Positions 50,882-59,317 of a DNA stretch of 64,000 nucleotides are shown here, piece by piece. Each line of letters opens with the position of its first letter. The stretch's first letter is position 1. The notes beneath the pieces are model-generated. The model saw only the letters and a list, made by a program, of their open reading frames with translations. It searched no databases and had not been told where the DNA came from. The DNA is from JAKACA01 sp049510975. Its GTDB lineage: Bacteria > Actinomycetota > Acidimicrobiia > Acidimicrobiales > Bog-793. Both the position numbers and the translations under genes were made by a program. The stretch covers positions 1 to 64,000 of the forward strand of contig JBEKYM010000002.1 in NCBI GenBank assembly GCA_049510975.1. Reading direction: 5' to 3'.

Positions 50882-53649
50882 TGATTACGGCACCACCGGG
50901 ACCCTCCCCCGCGGCCGGGTCGCCGCCCCCGGCCGAGACCGAACACCGTCCTGCCACGGTCGAGCTCGCCGTGGGCGGGATGCACTGCAGCGCCTGCGCT
51001 ACTCGCATCCAGGGCGCCTTGGCAAGCCAACCGGGGGTCGTGAGCGCGGCGGTCAATCTCGCCACGAACAAGGCATTCGTCGCCTACGACGACGCCTCCG
51101 TCGGCACTGATCGCCTGTGCGAAGCGGTGGCCGGCATCGGTTACACCGCCAGCCCCGTCGAAGCCGGAGCGTCCCCCGGAGCGCCTGAGCACACCGAGCA
51201 CTGGCTCGGTCGGGCGGCCTTTGCTTGGGCTCTTTCCATCGCTGCGTTCGCACTCGCCATGTTCGGGCCGGCAACGGCCGCTGCGGGCTGGACCGTGCTC
51301 GTCCTCGCCGTTGCCGTCGAGCTCGGCGGCGGTTGGCCGTTCCTGCGCGCCACCGTCCGCCTGGCGCGCCACGGCGGCACGAGCATGGACACGCTCATTG
51401 CCGTCGGCACCCTGGCGGCGCTGGCGGTCACGGCCGTCGAGACGATTGCTCTCGGTGGCCGGCACGTTCACCTCGGAGGCGGCGGTGCCTTCGCCGCCAA
51501 GCTCCACGGTGTGATGGGACCGCTCATCATCTCGATTCTGGCGACCGGGCGTGCCGTCGAAGAGCGGGCACGCGACCGAGCCGGCCGAGCGATGCATTCG
51601 TTGCTGGCGCTGCGCCCGCCGACCGGACGAGTCGTCTCCGCCGTCGACGACGACCAGGGCGAGCTCGTTCCGCCGGAGAGCATCCCGGTCGGTGCGCTCG
51701 TCCGCGTCCGCTCGGGCGAGACGATCCCGCTCGACGGTGTCGTGGTCAGCGGATGGTCGGCCGTCGACGAGTCGATGCTGACCGGCGAGCCGCTGCCCCG
51801 CGATCGCGGCCCCGAGTCGTTCGTGACGGGAGGGACGCGAAACGGCAGCGGCGTGCTCGTCGTCCGTGTCGGCTCCATCGCGTCCGAGTCGGTGCTCACC
51901 CGACTGCAGCGGCTCGTCGACGAAGCACAACGGGACAAGGCCCCCTTGCAGCGGATCGCTGACCGGGTGAGCTCGATCTTCGTGCCGGTGATCCTCCTCG
52001 GCTCCCTCCTCACCTTCGCCGCATGGTGGTGGGCGGCGGGCAATTTCGGTCAGGCTGTCCTCAGCGGCATCGCCGTTCTCCTCGTCGCCTGCCCCTGCGC
52101 CATGGGCCTGGCGACTCCCGTGGCAATGATGGTGGGCTGCGGCCGAGCGTCCGCCCTGGGGATCCTCATCCGAAGCGGCGACGCCCTCGAGCAGCTGGCA
52201 CGGGCGGACATGGTTGCCTTCGACAAGACCGGGACGCTCACCGAGCGCGCTGCTCGTGTCACGACAGTCTCCCCGATCACCGGCCTCACCCCGGTGGAGC
52301 TGCTCGAGTTGGCTGCCGCCGTCGAAGCCGACAGCGACCATCCCATCGCGGCTGCCATCCGGGCCGCACACGTGACGGGCTCAGTGAGTGGTGCCGGCGG
52401 CTCGGTGAGCTCCACTGGTGCGGTGACCTCGGCGTCGGACCAAACGCCGGCGCCGGCGGCGTCCGTCGCAGGCAACCGGGAACTACCGGGCCTCGGCGTC
52501 GAAGGCGTCGTCGGCGGGCACCTCGTCCAAGTCATCCGTCTCGACGAGAGCCAGCTGCCGAGCGAGCTCAGCGCCCGGGTGTCGGAGGGTCTCAGCCGCG
52601 GCGAGACGCTCGTCCTCGTCACTCGCGACCGTGCGGTCGTCGGCGCCATCGCCGTCTCCACGCCGGTTCGCAGCGAGGCTGCCGCCGCGGTGTCCCACCT
52701 GCGGTCCATGGGGCTGGCGACGACGATTCTCAGTGGCGACAGCGAGCCCGCTGTCCGCACGGTCGCGACCGAGCTCGGCATCGACGGTTACGCCGCCGGG
52801 CTGACCGCCTCCGAGAAGCTCGATGCGATCCATCGCATGCAGGAGGAGCATCACCGCGTCGTCATGGTCGGAGACGGCATCAACGATGCCCCCGCTCTCG
52901 CAGCTGCCGATGTCGGATGCGCCATCGGGAGCGGCACGGAGGCAGCCATCGCCAACAGCGACGTCGCACTGCTGGGCAACGACCTCGAAGGAGTCCCCGG
53001 TGCCGTCGGCGTGGCCCGTTCGACCTTGTCGATCATCCAGCAGAACTTCGGATGGGCCATGGGTTACAACCTCTCGGCGCTGCCGCTGGCGGCCGCCGGG
53101 TTGCTCGACCCGCTCGTCGCCGCCGTCGCCATGGGCCTGTCCAGCCTGATCGTGGTGCTGAACAGTCTTCGGCTGACGCGGCTCGGCCGCTCCGGGCTCG
53201 ACCGCATCCAGGCGCCTCGGGTCATGCGTGGGGCGCGCGGTCTCGCCCTGTCGGTCGCGGTGCCGATCGTGCTCTTCGGCGGCGCCACTGCCCTCGGCCA
53301 GGTCGTGTCACCTGCGCGTGGACAGCCGCTCCTGCCAACGCTGCCGAGCATCGTCGATGTCGGCCTTCCCGGAGGTGCGACCGCCGAGGTGTACCTCAAC
53401 TCCGGCAACGCCGGCGTGAACGGCTTCCACCTTGTCGTCGAACGTGGAGGCAACGCCGTCGACACGACAGGCGTAAAGGTGACCGCCACACAGTCCGGCC
53501 TCGCGCCGAACCCGATCCGCATGGCGCTGCTCAGCACCGGCCACTACCTCGGCTACACGGTGCTGTCCACCGGCACCTGGCACTTCGCCGTGCGGGTCAT
53601 GATTGACGGGCGCTGGGACAGTTTCTCGGTGCCTCGGCAGTTGCACTGA
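50881..53649 (+). CDS. copA: Copper-transporting P-type ATPase with extra C-terminal domain
   Basis: 922 residues. An HMA domain with GMHCSAC (33-39), eight membrane helices, the ion-binding CPC (404-406, in VACPCAMGLATP), phosphorylation site DKTGT (Asp448), TGEP, the SDHP nucleotide motif and GDGINDAP mark a P1B copper pump. Between DKTGT and the P-domain there is a Gly/Ser/Ala-rich loop (about 500-535). After the last helix an unusual domain of about 105 residues (from about 815, beginning LPSIVDVGLPGG) resembles the extracellular YtkA/CopC-like domains attached to copper permeases. Efflux of Cu(I) is the likely job. Confidence 0.9.
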   Translation: MITAPPGPSPAAGSPPPAETEHRPATVELAVGGMHCSACATRIQGALASQPGVVSAAVNLATNKAFVAYDDASVGTDRLCEAVAGIGYTASPVEAGASPGAPEHTEHWLGRAAFAWALSIAAFALAMFGPATAAAGWTVLVLAVAVELGGGWPFLRATVRLARHGGTSMDTLIAVGTLAALAVTAVETIALGGRHVHLGGGGAFAAKLHGVMGPLIISILATGRAVEERARDRAGRAMHSLLALRPPTGRVVSAVDDDQGELVPPESIPVGALVRVRSGETIPLDGVVVSGWSAVDESMLTGEPLPRDRGPESFVTGGTRNGSGVLVVRVGSIASESVLTRLQRLVDEAQRDKAPLQRIADRVSSIFVPVILLGSLLTFAAWWWAAGNFGQAVLSGIAVLLVACPCAMGLATPVAMMVGCGRASALGILIRSGDALEQLARADMVAFDKTGTLTERAARVTTVSPITGLTPVELLELAAAVEADSDHPIAAAIRAAHVTGSVSGAGGSVSSTGAVTSASDQTPAPAASVAGNRELPGLGVEGVVGGHLVQVIRLDESQLPSELSARVSEGLSRGETLVLVTRDRAVVGAIAVSTPVRSEAAAAVSHLRSMGLATTILSGDSEPAVRTVATELGIDGYAAGLTASEKLDAIHRMQEEHHRVVMVGDGINDAPALAAADVGCAIGSGTEAAIANSDVALLGNDLEGVPGAVGVARSTLSIIQQNFGWAMGYNLSALPLAAAGLLDPLVAAVAMGLSSLIVVLNSLRLTRLGRSGLDRIQAPRVMRGARGLALSVAVPIVLFGGATALGQVVSPARGQPLLPTLPSIVDVGLPGGATAEVYLNSGNAGVNGFHLVVERGGNAVDTTGVKVTATQSGLAPNPIRMALLSTGHYLGYTVLSTGTWHFAVRVMIDGRWDSFSVPRQLH

Positions 53650-53740
53650 GGACTCGGGGCCGCTTCGACTGTCGCCGCCGCCGGGCGCCGGCGGGCGACG
53701 CCGGTTGCACACGATCGATGCGGGGGACCTCGCCGGCCGG

Positions 53741-53796
53741 ACCGTGTGCACGAAGTGACCGGACCGGGGGGTATGCGGTCACTCTGTGCACACGGT
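53741..53796. repeat. 56-bp palindromic element, copy 1
   Basis: Stem arms ACCGTGTGCAC and GTGCACACGGT (outer, 11 bp) and AGTGACCG/CGGTCACT (inner, 8 bp) are separated by a two-base mismatch (GA opposite CT) and a 14-nt loop. It is identical to copy 2 except for two loop bases. It is downstream of the copper ATPase and could end transcription from both sides, or be a mobile repeat. Confidence 0.9.
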
Positions 53797-53841
53797 TCGT
53801 CGGCCGGCGCCGGCGGCCGGCGGCCGGCAGTCGCTATCCCA

Positions 53842-53897
53842 ACCGTGTGCACGAAGTGACCGGACCGGGCGGTGTGCGGTCACTCTGTGCACACGGT
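53842..53897. repeat. 56-bp palindromic element, copy 2
   Basis: Same 21-bp interrupted stem as copy 1, starting 101 bp further on, with loop differences at two positions. The flanks also match (TTCGTC then a GCGCCGGCGGCC stretch after each), so the repeat unit is longer than the palindrome. Confidence 0.9.
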
Positions 53898-53977
53898 TCG
53901 TCAGCGCCGGCGGCCACCCGGGCAACTCGCATTGCCGCGGCCACCCCCGCCCCCGCGCCGGCGAGACAGCCGCGGCG

Positions 53978-54898
53978 CTACCGCATGACGATCAGCATGT
54001 ACCCCATGGCAAAACACATCGTGATGTGCGTCGCAATCTCCAGCCGGGGGGCCAGCCAGCGTCGATCGTGCGCGCACAGCACCGTGGCGCCCTGGAACCT
54101 CAGCAGCCGGCGCTGGGCGCCGGCATCCGCCACGACCCTCGACTCGCCGGTGCCGGCGCCGCCGCCGGCGCCAGCGCCCGCCGGCAACAGGCCTAGCGAG
54201 GCTGAGTCGGCGCCGGCGCCGGCCGGCAACAGGCCTAGCGAGGCTGAGTCGGCGCCTGGCGGCCCGAGTGCAAGGGAGGAGGCCGTCGATGTCCCCGCCG
54301 AGACAGCGGCCACGATCGTCCGCCCGCTCGACACCTCGGTGCCGGCGGTGCCGCTCGGACCCGAGGGTGTAGCCATGCTCCCCCGCGTGAAGCGAGTGAG
54401 CCCGTCGGCGTACCAGACCGCCGCCACGAGGAGCACGAACGCAGCCACGAACGGCAGCCCGGAGGCCGAGGCACCGCCGGCGACCGGCCCCATGTCCGAC
54501 ATGGCCCCGCTGCCGGTGAGCCCCGTGCTCGTGGGGAGAGCGACGAACATGTAGATCATGGCGAGCACCATCGCCAGGTGCGTCACGTAGTGAGAGGCGT
54601 GATGGAGGTGATCCTCGTCCAGCCCCCGGACGCCCCAACGCGCCACGAAGTGGACAATCTGAGCGACGAACCAGACCGCCAGAATGCCGAAGATGATCTC
54701 CCAGACGCCGGGCGAGAAGGAGCCAAGCGAGGGGTCGAGCATCCCGGCCATGGCGACTCCCATCGCGACGTGGGCGACGTCCACATCGAAGTGGGTGCCG
54801 CGGTCGAAGAGCCGGGCGACCACGAGCCGCCCGAGGCAGTAGGCCGCCGTCAGGAGCATGATGCCGGCGAGGCCGTCGACGAGCCAGGTGGGACGCAC
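53978..54898 (-). CDS. DUF5134-like membrane protein
   Basis: 306 residues with about six hydrophobic segments and His/Met-rich regions such as DEDHLHHASHYVTHLAM and MAGMLD, compatible with metal handling. It looks like DUF5134 proteins of actinobacteria. A 70-residue Ala/Gly/Ser-rich loop (about 180-255) contains a 14-residue repeat read twice (DNA period 42 bp). Start GTG 54898. It ends 4 nt before the next gene's stop region in operon order with the 382-residue membrane protein. Confidence 0.65.
   Translation of the reverse strand: MRPTWLVDGLAGIMLLTAAYCLGRLVVARLFDRGTHFDVDVAHVAMGVAMAGMLDPSLGSFSPGVWEIIFGILAVWFVAQIVHFVARWGVRGLDEDHLHHASHYVTHLAMVLAMIYMFVALPTSTGLTGSGAMSDMGPVAGGASASGLPFVAAFVLLVAAVWYADGLTRFTRGSMATPSGPSGTAGTEVSSGRTIVAAVSAGTSTASSLALGPPGADSASLGLLPAGAGADSASLGLLPAGAGAGGGAGTGESRVVADAGAQRRLLRFQGATVLCAHDRRWLAPRLEIATHITMCFAMGYMLIVMR
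54181..54256. repeat. 42-bp direct repeat inside the DUF5134-like gene
   Basis: The sequence starting CCGGCAACAGGCCTAGCGAG occurs at 54181 and 54223, period 42, encoding the 14-residue repeat around LGLLPAGAGADSAS. In-frame expansion is possible. Confidence 0.85.
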
Positions 54899-54901
54899 CG
54901 C

Positions 54902-56050
54902 CTACGCCTGCCCGCCGGCCCGAGTCACCCCGGCCCGAGTCACCCCGGCCCGAGTCACCCCGGCCCGAGTCACGCCGGCCCGAGCCACGCCGGCCCGAGT
55001 CACGCCGGCCCGAGTCACGCCGGCCCGAGTCACGGCACCCGTGCCGTCGCGGAGCACGGCCGATGCCGCCCGCACGGGCCAGTACGCCGCGGCCAGCAGA
55101 ACGAGGAGGGGGCCGCTGTTGGGGTCGGTCGCCGTGCCTGAGAAGACACCGCCGAAACCCTCCCCGACGACCCAGATCACCACGGCCACGCCGCCGGCGA
55201 CGACGAGGGCGGCACGGACGACGCCTGCACGGGCGAACACAGCCACGCCGATCAGCACGAACAGGACCGCCAGGGCGATCGACACCGCCAGCCCACTGTC
55301 GCCGAGCAGCCGAGCGACCGAGTGGTCGAGCGAGGCCAACCACCGTGGCTCGCCCACGGCCATGGCCGAGATCATCGACTGCAACGCCCGAGGCGCCCGG
55401 TTGGCCGGCGCGAGCGACAGGCATCCGAGCCCGACCCAGAGCACGACCCAGATGATCCGCGCCGGCGTTGCCCCGACGGGTCGGGCGGCGACGAACGCTC
55501 CATCTGTACGGCTGGCGGCGTCGAGGTCACCTGCCGAAGCCGGCGCGCCCCTTGGCGGCCAGAGGAGCACCGCCAACAACGCATAGATGAGCACGGCACC
55601 GGGAGCGCCAGTGACTGGGCTGGCGGTTCCGCGGAACAGGTTGCCCATGCCTTCGCCGATCCACCAGACCCCGAGCGACCAGACGACCGAGATGGCGAGT
55701 GCCGCCTTGACCGTCGGTCGCCAGGCGATCCCGACGGCAATGACCATCTGGATGCCGGCGAAACCGACGCCGGCAAGCGTCGAGTTCCGGGCGATCTGTT
55801 GGGCGCACCACGTGATGGCGTCGGCAACTCCGGCGGGGTTGCCGTGAGCGAACGGAGCGATCATCTGGGATCCGAACGCCGGAGTGAACATGAAGGGCTG
55901 GAGCTGCAACACGCCGTCGAAGAGCCACATGGCCGCCAGTGACAGCTGGAGCACTCGGCGGAAGTCCGGCACGCACCACGGTTCGGCGCGGGGAAGGACG
56001 CGACGGAGCGACCACCCGCCGGTGACCCCCGCAACCGTGCCCGCGCTCAT
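54902..56050 (-). CDS. Polytopic membrane protein with VTRAG repeat tail
   Basis: 382 residues. About ten hydrophobic segments make up two similar halves, each with a conserved G(E)GxGNLFRGTA or GEGFGGVFSGTA motif, and the first with LFDGVLQLQPFMF. The last 40 residues are eight repeats of VTRAG from a 15-bp tandem repeat. No known family is certain; similar genes sit near copper or DUF5134 genes in actinobacteria (recalled, not checked). ATG 56050. Confidence 0.65.
   Translation of the reverse strand: MSAGTVAGVTGGWSLRRVLPRAEPWCVPDFRRVLQLSLAAMWLFDGVLQLQPFMFTPAFGSQMIAPFAHGNPAGVADAITWCAQQIARNSTLAGVGFAGIQMVIAVGIAWRPTVKAALAISVVWSLGVWWIGEGMGNLFRGTASPVTGAPGAVLIYALLAVLLWPPRGAPASAGDLDAASRTDGAFVAARPVGATPARIIWVVLWVGLGCLSLAPANRAPRALQSMISAMAVGEPRWLASLDHSVARLLGDSGLAVSIALAVLFVLIGVAVFARAGVVRAALVVAGGVAVVIWVVGEGFGGVFSGTATDPNSGPLLVLLAAAYWPVRAASAVLRDGTGAVTRAGVTRAGVTRAGVARAGVTRAGVTRAGVTRAGVTRAGGQA
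54916..55035. repeat. 15-bp minisatellite, eight copies
   Basis: Unit CGGCCCGAGTCACCC (with C or G at position 14 and one T-to-C change) repeats eight times without a gap. It encodes the VTRAG pentapeptide repeat at the C-terminus of the membrane protein, on the minus strand. Confidence 0.95.
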
Positions 56051-56305
56051 GGTCGCACCGTCCTCCAGCTCCGATTGCCGGTCCGTAACTTACCTACCAG
56101 CGCAGGTCCCCGGGGCGCGTACGATGATGCACGGCGCTGGTCGTGAAATCGGCAATACACCGGCGCAGCGGATAGCACGGCGAGGGAGTCTGCAAGCAGC
56201 GGCGAAGACACCGCTGAGAAAGGACTTCAGCTCTCCGATGACAACGACCCCCGACCATCGAGCGGGTCCTCGTGTTTGCCGGCCGGCGGTCGGTCTCCGG
56301 GACTC

Positions 56306-57508
56306 GTGAGTGAGGTGCGCGTCCTCATCGTCGACGACGAGGAGTACGACGTCGTGCTGCTGCAAGCGATGCTGCAGGACGTCGAAGGCGTCGTCACGGT
56401 CGCCACGACCGATCCTCGCCACGCTCCCGAGCTCTTCTCCGTCCATCAACCCGACCTCGTCATGCTCGACCTCAACCTCGGCGACGTCGATGGCGTCGAC
56501 CTGATGGAGACGCTGCGTGAACAGTTGGTCGAAGGCGACTACGTGCCGATGGTGGTGCTCAGCGCCAACATCGACCCCGCCGCACGGGCGCGAGCGCTTG
56601 AAGCCGGCGCCCATGACTTCCTCACAAAACCCCTCGACATCTCCGAAGTCGTCCTCCGAACCCGCAACCTCCTGAAGACACGATCGCTGCACCTGCGTCT
56701 CGAGGGTCAGCGTGCCTCGCTGGCCGAGCGCCTGCGGGAGCACGAACTGCGAGAGCGTCAGGACGCCGAGCGCCGCCGGGCCGCAGTCGCCCGCGTGCGG
56801 TCGGTGCTGGAGCGCCGCGCCATCACGATCGCCTTCCAGCCCATCGCCGACCTGCGTACCGGTCGGGTCGTCGGGCTCGAGGCGCTGTCGCGGTTCGCCG
56901 ACGATCCGGTCCGGAGTCCCGACCAGTGGTTCGCCGAGGCAAGTGAGGTCGGCCTCGGGAGCGACCTCGAGCTGGCAGCCATCGAGCTTGCGCTCGCGCA
57001 ACGGAGCGTCGTGCCCGAGGACCTGTTCATCTCCATCAACGTCTCTCCCGGTTATCTGGCCGAGGGCCTGCTCGAGAGCGTCGTCGGCGACGTCGGCAAC
57101 CGCCTCGTCGTCGAACTGACCGAGCATGTCAAAGTGGATGACTACGGGCCGCTCCTCGACGCCGTCGGGGCGCTTCGCGAGCGCGGTGTACGTGCCGCTG
57201 TCGATGACGCCGGGGCGGGTTTTGCCAGCCTGCAGCACATCTTGAAGCTCGGCCCCGACCTGATCAAGCTCGATCTGAGCCTGACCCGCGACATCGACGC
57301 CGACCCGATCCGCCGTGCGCTGGCGTCGTCGCTCGTGACCTTCGCCCACGAGGTCGGTGCGGAGATCGTCGCCGAAGGCATCGAGACGCGCTCCGAGCAA
57401 CATGCGCTGCGCTCGCTCGGCGTGACGATGGGCCAGGGCTATCACCTCGCCCGACCCGGTCCTCTCCCGGCGCCGGTGACCGTCACGACCAACGGCGCTC
57501 GCCGCTGA
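56306..57508 (+). CDS. Response regulator with EAL output domain
   Basis: 400 residues from GTG 56306. A receiver domain (about 4-122) shows the acidic pair DDEE, phospho-acceptor Asp in LVMLDLNLGDVDG, and Lys in FLTKPLD. A helical linker (about 125-170) leads to an EAL domain (about 175-395) with FQPIADLRTG, GLEALSRF, DDAGAGFASL and ALRSLG. The EAL motif LEALSR reads like active phosphodiesterases, but catalytic Glu/Asp residues beyond it were not fully checked. A TTG at 56276 is a longer alternative start. No sensor kinase gene is adjacent. Confidence 0.88.
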   Translation: MSEVRVLIVDDEEYDVVLLQAMLQDVEGVVTVATTDPRHAPELFSVHQPDLVMLDLNLGDVDGVDLMETLREQLVEGDYVPMVVLSANIDPAARARALEAGAHDFLTKPLDISEVVLRTRNLLKTRSLHLRLEGQRASLAERLREHELRERQDAERRRAAVARVRSVLERRAITIAFQPIADLRTGRVVGLEALSRFADDPVRSPDQWFAEASEVGLGSDLELAAIELALAQRSVVPEDLFISINVSPGYLAEGLLESVVGDVGNRLVVELTEHVKVDDYGPLLDAVGALRERGVRAAVDDAGAGFASLQHILKLGPDLIKLDLSLTRDIDADPIRRALASSLVTFAHEVGAEIVAEGIETRSEQHALRSLGVTMGQGYHLARPGPLPAPVTVTTNGARR

Positions 57509-57513
57509 CGCGA

Positions 57514-59316
57514 TCAGGCGGGCTCTGACATCACCGCTTCGGCGCTGCCCCGCAGCACCGTCTTCAAGAGCTTGCCGGAGGCGTTCCGCGGCAGCGGCTC
57601 GTCGGCGAAAGTCACATACGTGGGCACCTTGAAATCGGCCAGCGTCTCGGCCACGAACGCCCGGAGCTCCTCGGCCGTGGCCGACTGACCTTCCTCGAAG
57701 CGCACGATCGCCTTCACCTCCTCGCCGAGCGAGGGGTGGGGCACGCCCACGACCGCCGCCTCGGCGACGGCGGGGTGTTCAACGAGCCGGTTCTCGATCT
57801 CGATGCAGTAGACGTTCTCGCCACCCCGGATGATCATGTCCTTCGCGCGGTCGGTGACGTAAAGAAACCCGTCCTCGTCCAGATTCCCGAGGTCCCCGGT
57901 GCGGAGCCAGCCGTGTTGGAGGACGGCTTGGGTTTCGATCGGTTTGTTCCAGTATTCGGCCATGAGGATCGGCCCGCGCACGCAGATCTCGCCGGCGACG
58001 CCGGCAGCGTAGGACTCGGCCGCCTCGATGCCGGCGGTCGGGGTGAGCGGATCGACGATCTTCAGCTCGACCACCGGCATGGGGCGCCCGACCGAGTCGG
58101 GGCGGTCGCGGGCATCCTGCCCGCTGTTGACCGTCGCCACCGAGCTCGTCTCGGTGAGGCCGTAGGCGTTGCCGATCGAGTTCACGTTCGGGAACGTCTC
58201 GCGCACCATGCGCTGCAGCTCCCCGGCCGAGGGAGAGCCGCCGTAGGCGATCGAAGTCACCGAGGACAGGTCGTAGTCGTGGCGCCGTGGGTCGTCGGCC
58301 ACCCGCCAGATCATCGTCGGAACCGCCGACCAGATCGACACGTGCTCTCGCTCGATCGTCGCCATGATGTTCGCGGGGTCGAATCGCCCGGGAGGGATGA
58401 CGAGGCGCATGCCGGCGGCAAAGGACACCACGAGGTTGGAGTGGCACCCCGAGACGTGAAACAACGGGGACGTCAACATGCCGACGGTCTGGCCATCGGA
58501 GGACGCTCCGAGCACGGAACCGCCCTCGCCTCCCGCCATCGCCACCATGGCGCCCTTGGCGCCGATGAAGAAGGTGTTCTGGAGGTTGGCGACCATGCTT
58601 CGGTGCGTGGACACCGCACCCTTGGATCGCCCCGTCGTACCGCTCGTGTAGAAGATGACCGCCGGATCGTCCTCGGTGATGGGCGAGGTCCACGGGTCGG
58701 CGGCGCCGCTCGAACCGTTGCTGCCGGCGCCGGCGTCCTCGGGAAACAGGTCGGAGGCCGGCCGGAGCACGACGTCGCCACCGGGGGCGGCGACCTCGGA
58801 CGGCTCGGCGCCAATGAGATAGACGACGCGCAGGTCGCCGAGCCCGCCCAGCTGGCCGGCGATTCGCTCGTAGCGGCCCTTGTCCGCCACGAGCGCCTTC
58901 GCTCCGCTGTCCTCGAGCCCGTACAGGATCTCGTCGGCCTTCCACCACCCGTTCAGGCCCACGAGGACGGCCCCCATGGAGACGGCCGACCAGAACGAGA
59001 GGCACCACTCCGGGCAGTTCGCTGCCAGTACCGCCACACGGTCCTTCGGGCCGATGGCGCCGGGGCCGGCGGCGAGCTCGGTTGAGCCGGCCCGCGCCAG
59101 GGCGACGAACTCGGGGTAGCTGATGCGGCGCTCGCCGTAGACGAGAAACGTGTTGTCGGCGCTGCGGCCGCCGGCACCGACGGCAATCTCACGAAGCGAT
59201 CCCAGGCGGTTGCGGTACACGCGCATCTCGACGCCGCCGACGTCTTCGCGCACGACTTCGAACATCCCTCCCGGTCCCGTCAGCTGTTGCTCGATCTCCT
59301 GGCCGATCGTCGTCAT
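57514..59316 (-). CDS. Acyl-CoA synthetase (ANL superfamily)
   Basis: 600 residues. The AMP-binding signature is FYTSGTTGRSKGA, with GLTETSS, the hinge region DRAKDMIIRGGENVY, and the C-terminal catalytic lysine in RNASGKLLK. It likely activates a carboxylic acid with ATP and coenzyme A, but the acid is unknown. The ATG at 59316 is 1 nt from the upstream ATP-grasp stop, so both belong to one operon. Confidence 0.9.
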   Translation of the reverse strand: MTTIGQEIEQQLTGPGGMFEVVREDVGGVEMRVYRNRLGSLREIAVGAGGRSADNTFLVYGERRISYPEFVALARAGSTELAAGPGAIGPKDRVAVLAANCPEWCLSFWSAVSMGAVLVGLNGWWKADEILYGLEDSGAKALVADKGRYERIAGQLGGLGDLRVVYLIGAEPSEVAAPGGDVVLRPASDLFPEDAGAGSNGSSGAADPWTSPITEDDPAVIFYTSGTTGRSKGAVSTHRSMVANLQNTFFIGAKGAMVAMAGGEGGSVLGASSDGQTVGMLTSPLFHVSGCHSNLVVSFAAGMRLVIPPGRFDPANIMATIEREHVSIWSAVPTMIWRVADDPRRHDYDLSSVTSIAYGGSPSAGELQRMVRETFPNVNSIGNAYGLTETSSVATVNSGQDARDRPDSVGRPMPVVELKIVDPLTPTAGIEAAESYAAGVAGEICVRGPILMAEYWNKPIETQAVLQHGWLRTGDLGNLDEDGFLYVTDRAKDMIIRGGENVYCIEIENRLVEHPAVAEAAVVGVPHPSLGEEVKAIVRFEEGQSATAEELRAFVAETLADFKVPTYVTFADEPLPRNASGKLLKTVLRGSAEAVMSEPA

Positions 59317-59317
59317 C

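Larger units (their letters stand above)
53650..53977. other. 328-bp intergenic region with paired palindromes
   Basis: No gene is supported here. It lies between the stops of convergent genes (ATPase and DUF5134-like protein) and contains the two 56-bp palindromes and surrounding GGCCGGCG-rich sequence listed separately. Confidence 0.8.

Noticed and set aside
53741..53897. Terminal inverted repeats of an insertion sequence
   Set aside because: No transposase gene lies between or next to them, and each palindrome is self-contained.
54916..55035. CRISPR-like repeat array
   Set aside because: The 15-bp units have no spacers and are in frame within a gene.
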